A stretch of 19,025 nucleotides of DNA from an uncultured Eubacteriales bacterium. Its GTDB lineage: Bacteria > Bacillota > Clostridia > Oscillospirales > Oscillospiraceae. The first letter of the stretch is position 1. Each line of letters starts with the position of its first letter. Below the pieces are notes generated by a model that saw nothing but the letters and a program-made list of their open reading frames with translations, was not told the origin of the DNA and ran no database searches. Positions 1 through 6,107 of this stretch are shown here, in pieces. Both the position numbers and the translations under genes were made by a program. The stretch is from the NCBI GenBank assembly GCA_900550585.1, contig URST01000041.1, positions 1-19,025 of the forward strand, given 5' to 3'.

Positions 1-176
1 GCAGCCTGAAGAAGAAGTACAAGGACAAGAAGTTCGCCGCCGGCTGCTCCCGGGATGTCATCAACACCGGCGCGGAGCGTCTGGGCTGGACCATCGAGGA
101 GCTGATGGAAAAGACCATTCTGGCCATGCGCAGCTGCGAGGAGCGGGTCAATCAGGAGATGGAGACACTGGCCTGA
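1..176 (+). CDS. HD-domain hydrolase, C-terminal fragment
   Basis: The reading frame enters from the left edge (first whole codon at base 3) and stops with TGA at 174-176. It gives 57 residues beginning SLKKKYKDKKFAAGCSRDVI and ending in METLA. The stretch KFAAGCSRDVI followed by GAERLGW and EELMEKTILAMR resembles the C-terminus of small HD/HDIG-family phosphohydrolases (about 190 residues) common in Clostridia. The catalytic HD motif would lie upstream of the window and cannot be seen, so the family call rests on recall of tail similarity only. The gene converges on ridA, and a strong hairpin terminator follows 26 bases after its stop. Confidence 0.6.
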   Translation, partial: SLKKKYKDKKFAAGCSRDVINTGAERLGWTIEELMEKTILAMRSCEERVNQEMETLA

Positions 177-198
177 GCCGCCCGGAGCATGTATACAT

Positions 199-236
199 AA
201 AAGGCCCCCTATGCATGGCATAGGGGGCCTTTTTTC
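199..236. terminator. Bidirectional intrinsic terminator between HD hydrolase and ridA
   Basis: A perfect 13-bp stem (202-214 with 218-230, arms AGGCCCCCTATGC / GCATAGGGGGCCT) closes a 3-base loop. It is followed by T230-T235 on the plus strand and preceded by A199-A202, which gives a short U-tract on the minus strand. It sits between two convergent stops (176 and 249), so it can serve both genes. Confidence 0.9.
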
Positions 237-248
237 TGCTGTGCGGCC

Positions 249-629
249 TTACTTGACGCAGATGGTCTCGATCTCCACCAGCGCGCCGCGGGGCAGCGCA
301 CCCACCTCCACAGCGGAGCGGGCGGGATACTGGCCCTCGGTGAAGAACTCGGCATACACCGCGTTCATGGCGGCGAAGTCGCCCATGTTCTGCAGGAACA
401 CGGTGGTCTTGACCACGTTGTCCATGGTGAGACCGGCGGCCTCCAGAATGGCCTTGATGTTGGTCAGCACCTGACGGGTCTGCTCGGTGATGCCGCCGGG
501 CACGAACTCGCCGGTGGCGGGGTCAAAGGGCACCTGGCCGGAGGTGACAAGGAAGCTGCCGCAGTCGATGGCCTGGGAGTAGGGGCCGATGGCGGCGGGG
601 GCGTTGGTGGTGGCGATGATCTTTTTCAT
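249..629 (-). CDS. ridA: RidA family reactive enamine/imine deaminase
   Basis: The product has 126 residues, the usual length for RidA/YjgF/YER057c proteins, which form cytosolic homotrimers. These enzymes hydrolyse reactive 2-aminoacrylate and 2-iminobutanoate released by PLP enzymes, giving the 2-oxo acid and ammonia. The sequence starts MKKIIATTNAPAAIGPYSQA, carries the family block TSGQVPFDPATGE, and ends with ARSAVEVGALPRGALVEIE; the Arg in YPARSAVEV corresponds to the substrate-carboxylate-binding Arg105 of E. coli RidA. The ATG at 629 was chosen over upstream in-frame starts because AGGAGGG (637-643) lies 7 bases ahead of it and homology begins there. It is transcribed divergently from methionine gamma-lyase, whose reaction forms the type of enamine that RidA removes. 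A near-consensus promoter lies about 70 bases upstream. Confidence 0.95.
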   Translation of the reverse strand: MKKIIATTNAPAAIGPYSQAIDCGSFLVTSGQVPFDPATGEFVPGGITEQTRQVLTNIKAILEAAGLTMDNVVKTTVFLQNMGDFAAMNAVYAEFFTEGQYPARSAVEVGALPRGALVEIETICVK

Positions 630-696
630 GATATGACCCTCCTGTACATGATACAAAATGCCGTCCGGCAGGAGCCGGAGGTGCTTTCTGCCTACA

Positions 697-725
697 CTTA
701 TACCACATTCCGCCGCAAATGGCAA
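697..725 (-). promoter_or_regulatory. SigA-type promoter for ridA
   Basis: On the minus strand, TTGCCA (720-725) and TATAAG (697-702) are separated by exactly 17 bases. Transcription would start near 690, leaving a leader of about 60 bases before the ridA start at 629. The match to TTGACA/TATAAT is 5 of 6 and 5 of 6. Confidence 0.7.
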
Positions 726-750
726 CCGTCCCGCCCGGCGGCGCGGCGGT

Positions 751-779
751 TTTCTATCGCTATGAGGAAGAATTATAAT
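751..779 (+). promoter_or_regulatory. Candidate promoter for methionine gamma-lyase
   Basis: A perfect TATAAT at 774-779 has only a poor -35 (TTTCTA, 751-756, 3 of 6) at 17-base spacing. A competing -35-like TTGAAA at 946-951 has no good -10 partner. The start of the lyase transcript is therefore unresolved, and an activator may be needed. Confidence 0.35.
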
Positions 780-952
780 GTGATTCGTCCTCTTTTTCCG
801 CATTCTTGCGGCACATAATTGTATGTTTTGCCAGATTCTTCCGGGTATTTCCGGTGTTCCCGAGAGGTATTTCCCCCTTTTGCGAAAAACAGCGCAGTTT
901 TTGCGCGGTTTGTTATCCAAAAATCAGATATCAGGCCATGAGATTTTGAAAA

Positions 953-978
953 TACCATATCCTGCCGGCTTTATGGTA
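953..978. promoter_or_regulatory. Inverted repeat, possible operator upstream of methionine gamma-lyase
   Basis: TACCAT (953-958) and ATGGTA (973-978) form a perfect 6-bp inverted repeat with a 14-base centre, 67 bases ahead of the lyase start. It could be a regulator site or a leader hairpin. The arms are short, so chance is possible. Confidence 0.3.
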
Positions 979-1045
979 CATTTGTGATGTGAAGATACCA
1001 GAAATCGCCGCTGCGGCGGCCTGCCATGATGAGGAGGATACGCAT

Positions 1046-2239
1046 ATGCATGACCAGAACTTCGGTTTCGGCACCAAAGCCATCCACGCCGGCAACGTCA
1101 AGGACTCCCAGTACGGCGCGCTGACCACCCCCATTTTCCAGACCTCCACCTTTGTGTTCGACAGCTGCGAGCAGGGCGGACGCCGCTTTGCCGGGCAGGA
1201 GGGCGGCTACATCTACACCCGTCTGGGCAACCCCACCACCTCCGTGCTGGAGGCCAAGATCGCGGCGCTGGAGGGCGGCGAGGCCTGCGTGGCCACGGCC
1301 TCCGGCATGGGCGCCATCTCCTCCTGCCTGTGGAGCATCGCCGGCGCCGGGAAGCACATCGTGGCTGACGGCACCCTGTACGGCTGCACCTTCGCCCTGC
1401 TGAACCACGGCATGACCCGCTACGGCGTGGAGGTCAGCTTTGTGGACACCGCCGATCTGGACGCGGTGCGGGCGGCACTGCGGCCCAACACCTGCGCCGT
1501 GTATCTGGAGACGCCCGCCAACCCCAATCTGAAGATCACCGATATCGCCGCAGTGGCCGGTGTGGCCCACGGCTACAACAAGGACATCAAGGTGGTGTGC
1601 GACAACACCTTCGCCTCCCCCTACCTGCAGAACCCGCTGGCGCTGGGCGCCGACGTGGTGGTGCATTCCGCCACCAAGTACCTCAACGGTCACGGCGATG
1701 TCATCGCGGGCTTCGTGGTCGGCTCCGCCGACTTCTGCAATGAGGTGCGGATGTTCGGTCTGAAGGACATGACCGGCGCGGTGATGGATCCCTTCTCCGC
1801 GTTCCTGATCCTCCGGGGTCTGAAAACGCTGGAGATCCGGATGCAGAAGCACTGCCTCAACGCCCGGCTGGTGGCGGAGTTCCTGGATAAGCACCCCGCC
1901 GTGGAGAAGGTCTACTATCCCGGTCTGGAGAGCCATGAGGGCCATGACACCGCCGCCCGGCAGATGCGGGACTTCGGCGGCATGCTGTCCTTCGAGGTCA
2001 AGGGCGGCAAGGCGGCCGGCATGAAGCTGGTCAACGCCGTGAAGCTCATCACTGTGGCCGTGTCTCTGGGCGATGCGGAGACGCTGATCGAGCACGCCGC
2101 GTCCATGACCCACTCCACCTACACCGAGGAGGAGCTGGCGGCATCCGGCATCCCCGCCGGGCTTATCCGTCTGTCCGTGGGTCTGGAGAATGCCGAGGAC
2201 ATCATCGCCGATCTGGATCAGGCGCTGGCACAGCTGTAA
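1046..2239 (+). CDS. megL: L-methionine gamma-lyase (PLP-dependent)
   Basis: The product has 397 residues and belongs to the Cys/Met-metabolism PLP family; Pseudomonas putida methionine gamma-lyase has 398. It splits methionine into methanethiol, 2-oxobutyrate and ammonia, and usually also acts on homocysteine or cysteine. Visible landmarks are YTRLGNPT (57-64, phosphate-binding Tyr57/Arg59), GTLYGCTF with Tyr112 and Cys114, PLP-binding Asp186 in CDNTFASPYLQ, Schiff-base Lys211 in HSATKYLNGHGD, KDMTGA (240-245), Ser340 and carboxylate-binding Arg375 in RLSVGLE. The Cys in LYGCTF and the Lys240-Asp241 pair mark gamma-lyases rather than cystathionine gamma-synthases or beta-lyases. The start ATG at 1046 has GAGGAGG at 1031-1037; the upstream ATG at 989 would add an Ala-rich tail with no family match. 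The main alternative is a broader cystathionine or homocysteine gamma-lyase. Confidence 0.92.
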   Translation: MHDQNFGFGTKAIHAGNVKDSQYGALTTPIFQTSTFVFDSCEQGGRRFAGQEGGYIYTRLGNPTTSVLEAKIAALEGGEACVATASGMGAISSCLWSIAGAGKHIVADGTLYGCTFALLNHGMTRYGVEVSFVDTADLDAVRAALRPNTCAVYLETPANPNLKITDIAAVAGVAHGYNKDIKVVCDNTFASPYLQNPLALGADVVVHSATKYLNGHGDVIAGFVVGSADFCNEVRMFGLKDMTGAVMDPFSAFLILRGLKTLEIRMQKHCLNARLVAEFLDKHPAVEKVYYPGLESHEGHDTAARQMRDFGGMLSFEVKGGKAAGMKLVNAVKLITVAVSLGDAETLIEHAASMTHSTYTEEELAASGIPAGLIRLSVGLENAEDIIADLDQALAQL

Positions 2240-2240
2240 C

Positions 2241-2293
2241 AAATAAGAAAAAAGGGCGTCCGGCCAACAGGCCGGACGCCCTTTTTCTTATTT
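2241..2293. terminator. Bidirectional terminator between methionine gamma-lyase and clpC
   Basis: A perfect 12-bp GC stem (GGGCGTCCGGCC 2254-2265 with 2270-2281) closes an AACA loop. It is extended outward by an A-rich/T-rich arm pair (2241-2253 and 2282-2293) that pairs with a single bulge. It lies directly after the lyase stop (2239), and its right arm overlaps the clpC stop codon (2288-2290). Confidence 0.92.
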
Positions 2294-4741
2294 CTCGATG
2301 ACGACCTTGCCGTCCTTCAGCCGCACATGTGCGGTATCGCCGGACTTCAGCTCGCCCTCCAGCATCTTCTCGGCCACAGCGTCCTCCACCATGCTCTGGA
2401 TGGCGCGGCGCAGGGGACGTGCGCCGTACTGGGGATCGAAGCCGTCCCGGGCCAGCTCGGCCACGGCGTCGTCGTCCGCCTCCAGCGTGATGCCCTGCTG
2501 GGCCATGCGGGCGCCGGTAACGTCCAGCATACGGCGGGCGATCTGGCGGATGTTGTCCTCCGTCAGCTGACGGAACACGATGATCTCGTCGATACGGTTC
2601 AGGAACTCGGGGCGGAACGTCCGCTTCAGGTCGGCCATCACGGCGTCGCGGATACGGTCGAAGCGCACCTCCTCGGACTCCTTCTCGCCCTTCTCGCTGC
2701 CGTCGAAGCCAAGGCGCGCCGCGTCGGCGGTGATGTTCTTGGCGCCTACGTTGGAGGTCATGACGATGATGGTGTTCTTGAAGTCCACCTTGCGGCCCTG
2801 AGAGTCGGTGACGATGCCGTCCTCCAGAATTTGCAGCAGGATGTTCCACACATCCTCGTGGGCCTTCTCGATCTCATCGAACAGCACCACGGAGTAGGGC
2901 TTCCTGCGCACCTTTTCGGTGAGCTGGCCGCCCTCCTCGTGGCCCACATAGCCGGGAGGCGAGCCGACCAGACGGGACACCGTGTGCTTCTCCATGTACT
3001 CGGACATGTCGATACGCACCATGGCGTTCTCATCGCCGAACATGGCTTCAGCCAGGGTCTTGCACAGCTCGGTCTTGCCCACGCCGGTGGGGCCCAGGAA
3101 CAGGAACGAACCGATGGGCCGCTTGGGGTCCTTCAGGCCCACACGGCTGCGGCGGATGGCCTTGGCCACCGCGTTGACGGCCTCATCCTGGCCCACCACA
3201 CGCTGGTGGAGCTTCTCCTCCAGCTTCAGCAGGCGCATGCTCTCGTCCTCGGTGAGACGGGTGACGGGAATGCCGGTCCAGCCGGCCACCACCTTGGCCA
3301 CGTCGTCAGCGGTGACGCTGCCGCGGTTCTGTGCCATCTGCTTGCGCCAGTTGTCCCGCTCGATCTCCACCTGCTCCTGATAGTCCTTCTCGATGTCGCG
3401 CAGCTGCGCGGCCTTCTCGAAGTCCTGCGCCGTCACAGCCTCGGACTTCTCCCGGTGCAGCGCCGCGATCTTCTCCTCCAGCGCCTTCAGGTCGGGAGAG
3501 GAGGCCTCGGCGGTCATGCGCACCTGAGACGCGGCCTCGTCCATCAGGTCGATGGCCTTGTCCGGCAGGAACCGGTCGCCGATGTAGCGCTTGGACAGCT
3601 GCACAGCGGCCTCCAGCGCCTCGTCGGTGATGGTCAGCTTGTGGTGCGCCTCGTACTTGTCACGCAGGCCCTTCAGGATCTCCAGCGTGGCCTCCGGCGT
3701 AGGTTCACCCACGGTGACGGGCTGGAAACGGCGCTCCAGCGCGGCGTCCTTCTCGATGTACTTGCGGTACTCGTTGAGGGTGGTGGCGCCGATGACGCGG
3801 ATCTCGCCGCGGCCCAGCGCCGGCTTGATGATGTTGGCGGCATCCACGGCGCCCTCGGCAGAGCCGGCGCCCACGATGGTGTGCAGCTCGTCGATGAACA
3901 GGATCACATTGCCGGCCTTCTTCACCTCGGCCAGCGTGTTCTTGATGCGCTCCTCGAACTCGCCGCGGTACTTGGTGCCCGCCACCATGCCGCTGAGGTC
4001 AAGGGACAGGATCTTCTTGTCCAGCAGCTCCTCGGGCACGTCGCCGGAGGCGATGCGCTCGGCCAGGCCCTCGGCGATGGCGGTCTTGCCGACGCCCGGT
4101 TCGCCGATGAGGACGGGGTTGTTCTTGGTGCGGCGGGACAAGATCTGGATGACACGCTGGATCTCCTTATCGCGGCCGATGACGGGATCCAGCTTGCCGG
4201 AACGCGCCGCCTCCGTCAGGTCGCGGGTGAACTCGGCGAGGGTCTTGTTCTTCTTGTCGGACTCGCGGTTGGCGGTAGCCGCGCCGCTGGTCACGGTGTG
4301 GGGGGTGTCGTTCAGCTTCTTGACGATGCTGCTGTACATCTTCTTGGGGTCCACGCCCATGGTGCGCAGGATGCGCAGGGCCATGTTGCCGCCCTCCCGG
4401 AGGATGCCCATCAGCAGGTGCTCCGTGCCGATGTAGCTGCTGCCCATGCGGGCGGACTCGGACACGGCCAGCTCCACCACGCTCTTGGCCCGGGGGGTCA
4501 GCCCCTGACTGGGGGCGGCGCCGGACAGGCCCTTGCCCACGCTGCGCTGCAGCACGCCGCACACCATCTCGTCGGTGACGCCGTACTCCGCCAGCACGCG
4601 GTGGGCGATGCCCTCCTCCTCGCGGATCAGGCCCAGCAGCAGATGCTCGGAGCCAACGTAGCCGTGGCCCATCTCCTCCGCCGCTTCCTGGCTCAGACGC
4701 AGGGCCTCCTCGGCCCGGGGGGTGAATTTATTCTCGCTCAT
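2288..4741 (-). CDS. clpC: ATP-dependent Clp protease ATPase subunit ClpC
   Basis: An 817-residue Hsp100 AAA+ unfoldase that forms hexamers, unfolds proteins and feeds ClpP in the cytosol. Order of domains: two Clp N-repeats (about 5-145), D1 ATPase with Walker A GEPGVGKT (213-220) and Walker B ILFIDELH (280-287), a middle domain with a UVR-like motif AQDFEKAAQLRD (438-449), and D2 ATPase with Walker A GPTGVGKT (550-557) and Walker B VVLFDEIEKAH (618-628), followed by the small D2 domain. The short middle domain marks ClpC rather than ClpB. An LGF tripeptide (677-679) lies where the ClpP-docking loop is expected. The ATG at 4741 follows AGAGAGGAAG (4751-4760). It is the last gene of ctsR-mcsA-clpC, 42 bases after mcsA, and is expected to be repressed by CtsR. 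Confidence 0.97.
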   Translation of the reverse strand: MSENKFTPRAEEALRLSQEAAEEMGHGYVGSEHLLLGLIREEEGIAHRVLAEYGVTDEMVCGVLQRSVGKGLSGAAPSQGLTPRAKSVVELAVSESARMGSSYIGTEHLLMGILREGGNMALRILRTMGVDPKKMYSSIVKKLNDTPHTVTSGAATANRESDKKNKTLAEFTRDLTEAARSGKLDPVIGRDKEIQRVIQILSRRTKNNPVLIGEPGVGKTAIAEGLAERIASGDVPEELLDKKILSLDLSGMVAGTKYRGEFEERIKNTLAEVKKAGNVILFIDELHTIVGAGSAEGAVDAANIIKPALGRGEIRVIGATTLNEYRKYIEKDAALERRFQPVTVGEPTPEATLEILKGLRDKYEAHHKLTITDEALEAAVQLSKRYIGDRFLPDKAIDLMDEAASQVRMTAEASSPDLKALEEKIAALHREKSEAVTAQDFEKAAQLRDIEKDYQEQVEIERDNWRKQMAQNRGSVTADDVAKVVAGWTGIPVTRLTEDESMRLLKLEEKLHQRVVGQDEAVNAVAKAIRRSRVGLKDPKRPIGSFLFLGPTGVGKTELCKTLAEAMFGDENAMVRIDMSEYMEKHTVSRLVGSPPGYVGHEEGGQLTEKVRRKPYSVVLFDEIEKAHEDVWNILLQILEDGIVTDSQGRKVDFKNTIIVMTSNVGAKNITADAARLGFDGSEKGEKESEEVRFDRIRDAVMADLKRTFRPEFLNRIDEIIVFRQLTEDNIRQIARRMLDVTGARMAQQGITLEADDDAVAELARDGFDPQYGARPLRRAIQSMVEDAVAEKMLEGELKSGDTAHVRLKDGKVVIEK

Positions 4742-4783
4742 AAATAAGCACTTCCTCTCTTACTGTGGTGTTCCGCGCCGGCG

Positions 4784-5227
4784 TTACTTTTCCAGCGCCT
4801 TCAGCTCATCCCGCAGCTTGGCCGCTTCCTCGAAGCGCTCCTCCTCCACTGCCAGATTCAGCTGTGTCTGCAGCGCGTTGCGCTTGCGCTGCTTTGTCAG
4901 GGCGTCCTGCTCGTCCTTGGGCAGCAGGTCGCCGTGCTCCTCTGCGGCAGGCGTGCTCTCACGCGCCTGTCCCAGCACGTCCACCGGCTCGGGGAACTCC
5001 GTGAGCATCCGGGCGCCGAGACCGTCAAAGAACGGCTCCAGCATCCCGAAGGGGCGGGAGAAGAAATCTCCGAACAGGCCGCCGGTCATGCCGGCGGAGC
5101 GGAAGGAGTCGGTATAGCCCAGCTCCTCCGCGCACTGGGGGCACAGATGTACCTGTGTCACCTTGCCATTGATATTGCTCTTATAGTAGAACGTGGCTTC
5201 GTTCCTTCCACAACGATCACACTTCAT
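4784..5227 (-). CDS. mcsA: McsA-like protein with a single zinc site and UVR motif
   Basis: A 147-residue cytosolic protein. It begins MKCDRCGRNEATFYY and has a second pair HLCPQC, giving Cys3, Cys6, Cys29 and Cys32, one CXXC-CXXC zinc site. The C-terminus (about 111-147, NLAVEEERFEEAAKLRDELK) is a UvrB/UvrC-type helical hairpin like those that contact Clp ATPases. B. subtilis McsA has about 185 residues and two such cysteine pairs; the second set is absent here. McsA normally works with the arginine kinase McsB and ClpC, but no mcsB lies next to it, so a direct ClpC adaptor role is my inference. Start at 5227 has AGGAGG directly upstream, in the 24-base gap after ctsR. The position between ctsR and clpC supports the identity strongly. 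Confidence 0.88.
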   Translation of the reverse strand: MKCDRCGRNEATFYYKSNINGKVTQVHLCPQCAEELGYTDSFRSAGMTGGLFGDFFSRPFGMLEPFFDGLGARMLTEFPEPVDVLGQARESTPAAEEHGDLLPKDEQDALTKQRKRNALQTQLNLAVEEERFEEAAKLRDELKALEK

Positions 5228-5251
5228 AATCGTAACCTCCTTGCTGAAAAA

Positions 5252-5701
5252 TCAGACCGAATGAATCAGAATCTGCTTGAAAATATCGGCCCGCAGCGCG
5301 CCGCGCTGCTCCTTGGGAACGGTGCGCAGCGCCCGCTCGCCTGCGGCGGACAGCAGCGCCTGCCCCAGCTCCCGGCTGATGGCCTCGGAATCCACCAGAT
5401 TCTGGGTGATGGCCCGGGCGCTGGCGTAGTCCAGCGTGTCGCCGATGGAGTTGATGACATGCATCAGCAGCGTCTGCCGGTCCACCTGCACCCGCGTGAT
5501 GCGGATGTAGCCGCCGCCGCCCCGCCGGGATTCCACGATGTAGCCGTGCTCCGGAGAGAAGCGGGTGGACATGACGTAGTTGATCTGACTGGGCACACAG
5601 TTGAACCGCTGTGCCAGATCGCTGCGCTGGAGCTCCAGCGCGCCGCCGGCCTCCTCCAGCTCCTGCTGGATGAACCCGGCGATGATATCGGAGATACCCA
5701 T
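5252..5701 (-). CDS. ctsR: Transcriptional repressor CtsR
   Basis: A 149-residue dimeric winged-helix repressor of class III heat-shock genes (clpC, clpP, clpE and its own operon in low-GC Gram-positives). The N-terminal DNA-binding half reads MGISDIIAGFIQQ, then FNCVPSQINYVMSTRF (recognition region) and the glycine-rich wing ESRRGGGGYIRI (57-68). The wing Arg region is where McsB phosphorylates, or heat destabilises, the protein in characterised homologues. The C-terminal half (about 80-149) fits the CtsR dimerisation domain. The start is set by the conserved MGISD; a longer frame upstream to 6001 runs through the promoter and operators and is rejected. The ribosome site is modest (GCAGG, or AAAGGCGG farther up). 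It is the first gene of the operon and most likely autoregulated through two CtsR boxes. Confidence 0.97.
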   Translation of the reverse strand: MGISDIIAGFIQQELEEAGGALELQRSDLAQRFNCVPSQINYVMSTRFSPEHGYIVESRRGGGGYIRITRVQVDRQTLLMHVINSIGDTLDYASARAITQNLVDSEAISRELGQALLSAAGERALRTVPKEQRGALRADIFKQILIHSV

Positions 5702-5737
5702 GCTTGCCTGCCGCCTTTCCGCAAAGCCATTTTTGAC

Positions 5738-5754
5738 TTTGCCTTTCTTTGACC
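5738..5754 (-). promoter_or_regulatory. CtsR box 2 (downstream of -10)
   Basis: The minus strand reads GGTCAAAGAAAGGCAAA, a CtsR direct heptad repeat (GGTCAAA, 3-base spacer, then AGGCAAA with one mismatch). Further half-site-like heptads abut it: AGTCAAA at 5732-5738 and GGTCAAG at 5754-5760. It overlaps the predicted transcription start. Confidence 0.8.
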
Positions 5755-5762
5755 TTGACCAT

Positions 5763-5790
5763 AGTATAGCACGGTCCTTGTTTTTGTCAA
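5763..5790 (-). promoter_or_regulatory. SigA-type promoter of the ctsR-mcsA-clpC operon
   Basis: On the minus strand, a perfect -35 TTGACA (5785-5790) and -10 TATACT (5763-5768) are 16 bases apart. Transcription would start near 5756 and give a leader of about 55 bases. CtsR boxes flank both sides. Confidence 0.85.
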
Positions 5791-5798
5791 TAGCTATT

Positions 5799-5815
5799 TT
5801 TGACTTTCTTTGACC
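5799..5815 (-). promoter_or_regulatory. CtsR box 1 (upstream of -35)
   Basis: The minus strand reads GGTCAAAGAAAGTCAAA. This matches the CtsR operator consensus (A/G)GTCAAA-N3-(A/G)GTCAAA exactly, and sits 8 bases upstream of the -35 hexamer. Confidence 0.92.
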
Positions 5816-5875
5816 AAATGTGTAAATAATTTGTGAACGAGGTGCAGGGGTGTTTCGCACCGCGGGGCGGGTCAC

Positions 5876-6033
5876 TTTTGCCCGCGGCGGCAAAAACTGC
5901 TTGAAACCTGCGGTTTCAGGGCTTCCGCGCAGGGGTGGCCACTGTTGCGGTACCCAAAATTTCTGCGCTGCCTTACGGTGGCCGCTTGAAATTTTGGGCA
6001 CCGCAACAGTGACCGACTCGCAGGCGCGCGGAA
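5876..6033. repeat. Structured inverted-repeat element with three nested or adjacent hairpins
   Basis: Three strong foldbacks lie side by side in non-coding DNA. Hairpin A: TTTTGCC/GGCAAAA (5876-5882 and 5889-5895, 6-base loop). Hairpin B: 5900-5908 with 5912-5920 (TGAAACC/GGTTTCA core, loop TGC). Hairpin C: 26-base arms 5937-5962 and 5989-6014 with two mismatches and a 26-base centre, plus an outer 8-bp pair TTCCGCGC/GCGCGGAA (5923-5930 and 6026-6033). Hairpin C has no U-tract, and it lies upstream of both flanking promoters, so it is not an ordinary terminator or attenuator for either mapped transcript. It could be a MITE or REP-like dispersed repeat, or a small structured RNA. I cannot tell which without other copies. 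Confidence 0.7.
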
Positions 6034-6040
6034 TGACCTC

Positions 6041-6069
6041 TGTACAAATTCTTCACGGTAGGGTATACT
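6041..6069 (+). promoter_or_regulatory. Promoter for the 594-residue membrane protein gene
   Basis: TGTACA (6041-6046, 4 of 6) and TATACT (6064-6069, 5 of 6) are 17 bases apart. The start would be near 6076, about 30 bases ahead of the ATG at 6108. The promoter begins 8 bases after the inverted-repeat element. Confidence 0.65.
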
Positions 6070-6107
6070 ATCCTCAAACCGCAAAACGACAGAGAAAGGA
6101 ACTGCCT

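Larger units (their letters stand above)
630..1045. other. Divergent ridA / methionine gamma-lyase intergenic region
   Basis: This 416-base gap holds no credible gene; the short frames in it lack ribosome sites and family signals. The right two thirds is markedly AT-richer than the flanking genes. It contains the ridA promoter, a weaker plus-strand candidate promoter, a direct repeat GGTATTTCC (844-852 and 866-874, 22 bases apart), an imperfect hairpin at 882-906 (AAAAAC/GTTTTT core) and an inverted repeat TACCAT/ATGGTA (953-958 and 973-978). I looked for S-box and T-box signatures and saw neither. If the TATAAT at 774 is used, the lyase mRNA has a leader of about 260 bases. Confidence 0.6.

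Noticed and set aside
780..1045. SAM (S-box) or T-box riboswitch upstream of methionine gamma-lyase
   Set aside because: Looked for the T-box TGGNACCGCG block and S-box conserved core with a following terminator; neither is present.
971..2242. 423-codon open frame opposite methionine gamma-lyase
   Set aside because: Antisense shadow of a high-GC gene; low-complexity His/Gly/Leu composition and no recognisable domain.
2327..4747. 806-codon open frame on the plus strand opposite clpC
   Set aside because: It mirrors the GC-rich third-position pattern of clpC, is rich in Leu/Gly/His/Ala/Val, has no ribosome site and shows no family motif. The sense strand is unambiguous ClpC.
5702..6001. Long N-terminal extension of CtsR
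   Set aside because: It would cross the promoter and both CtsR boxes; CtsR proteins begin at the conserved MGISD.
5937..6014. Intrinsic terminator reading of the 26-base inverted repeat
   Set aside because: No T-run follows either arm at the right place, and no gene ends nearby on either strand.
5850..6107. 86-residue N-terminal extension of the membrane protein
   Set aside because: It would translate through the inverted-repeat element and the promoter; a good ribosome site and plausible membrane-protein start lie at 6108.
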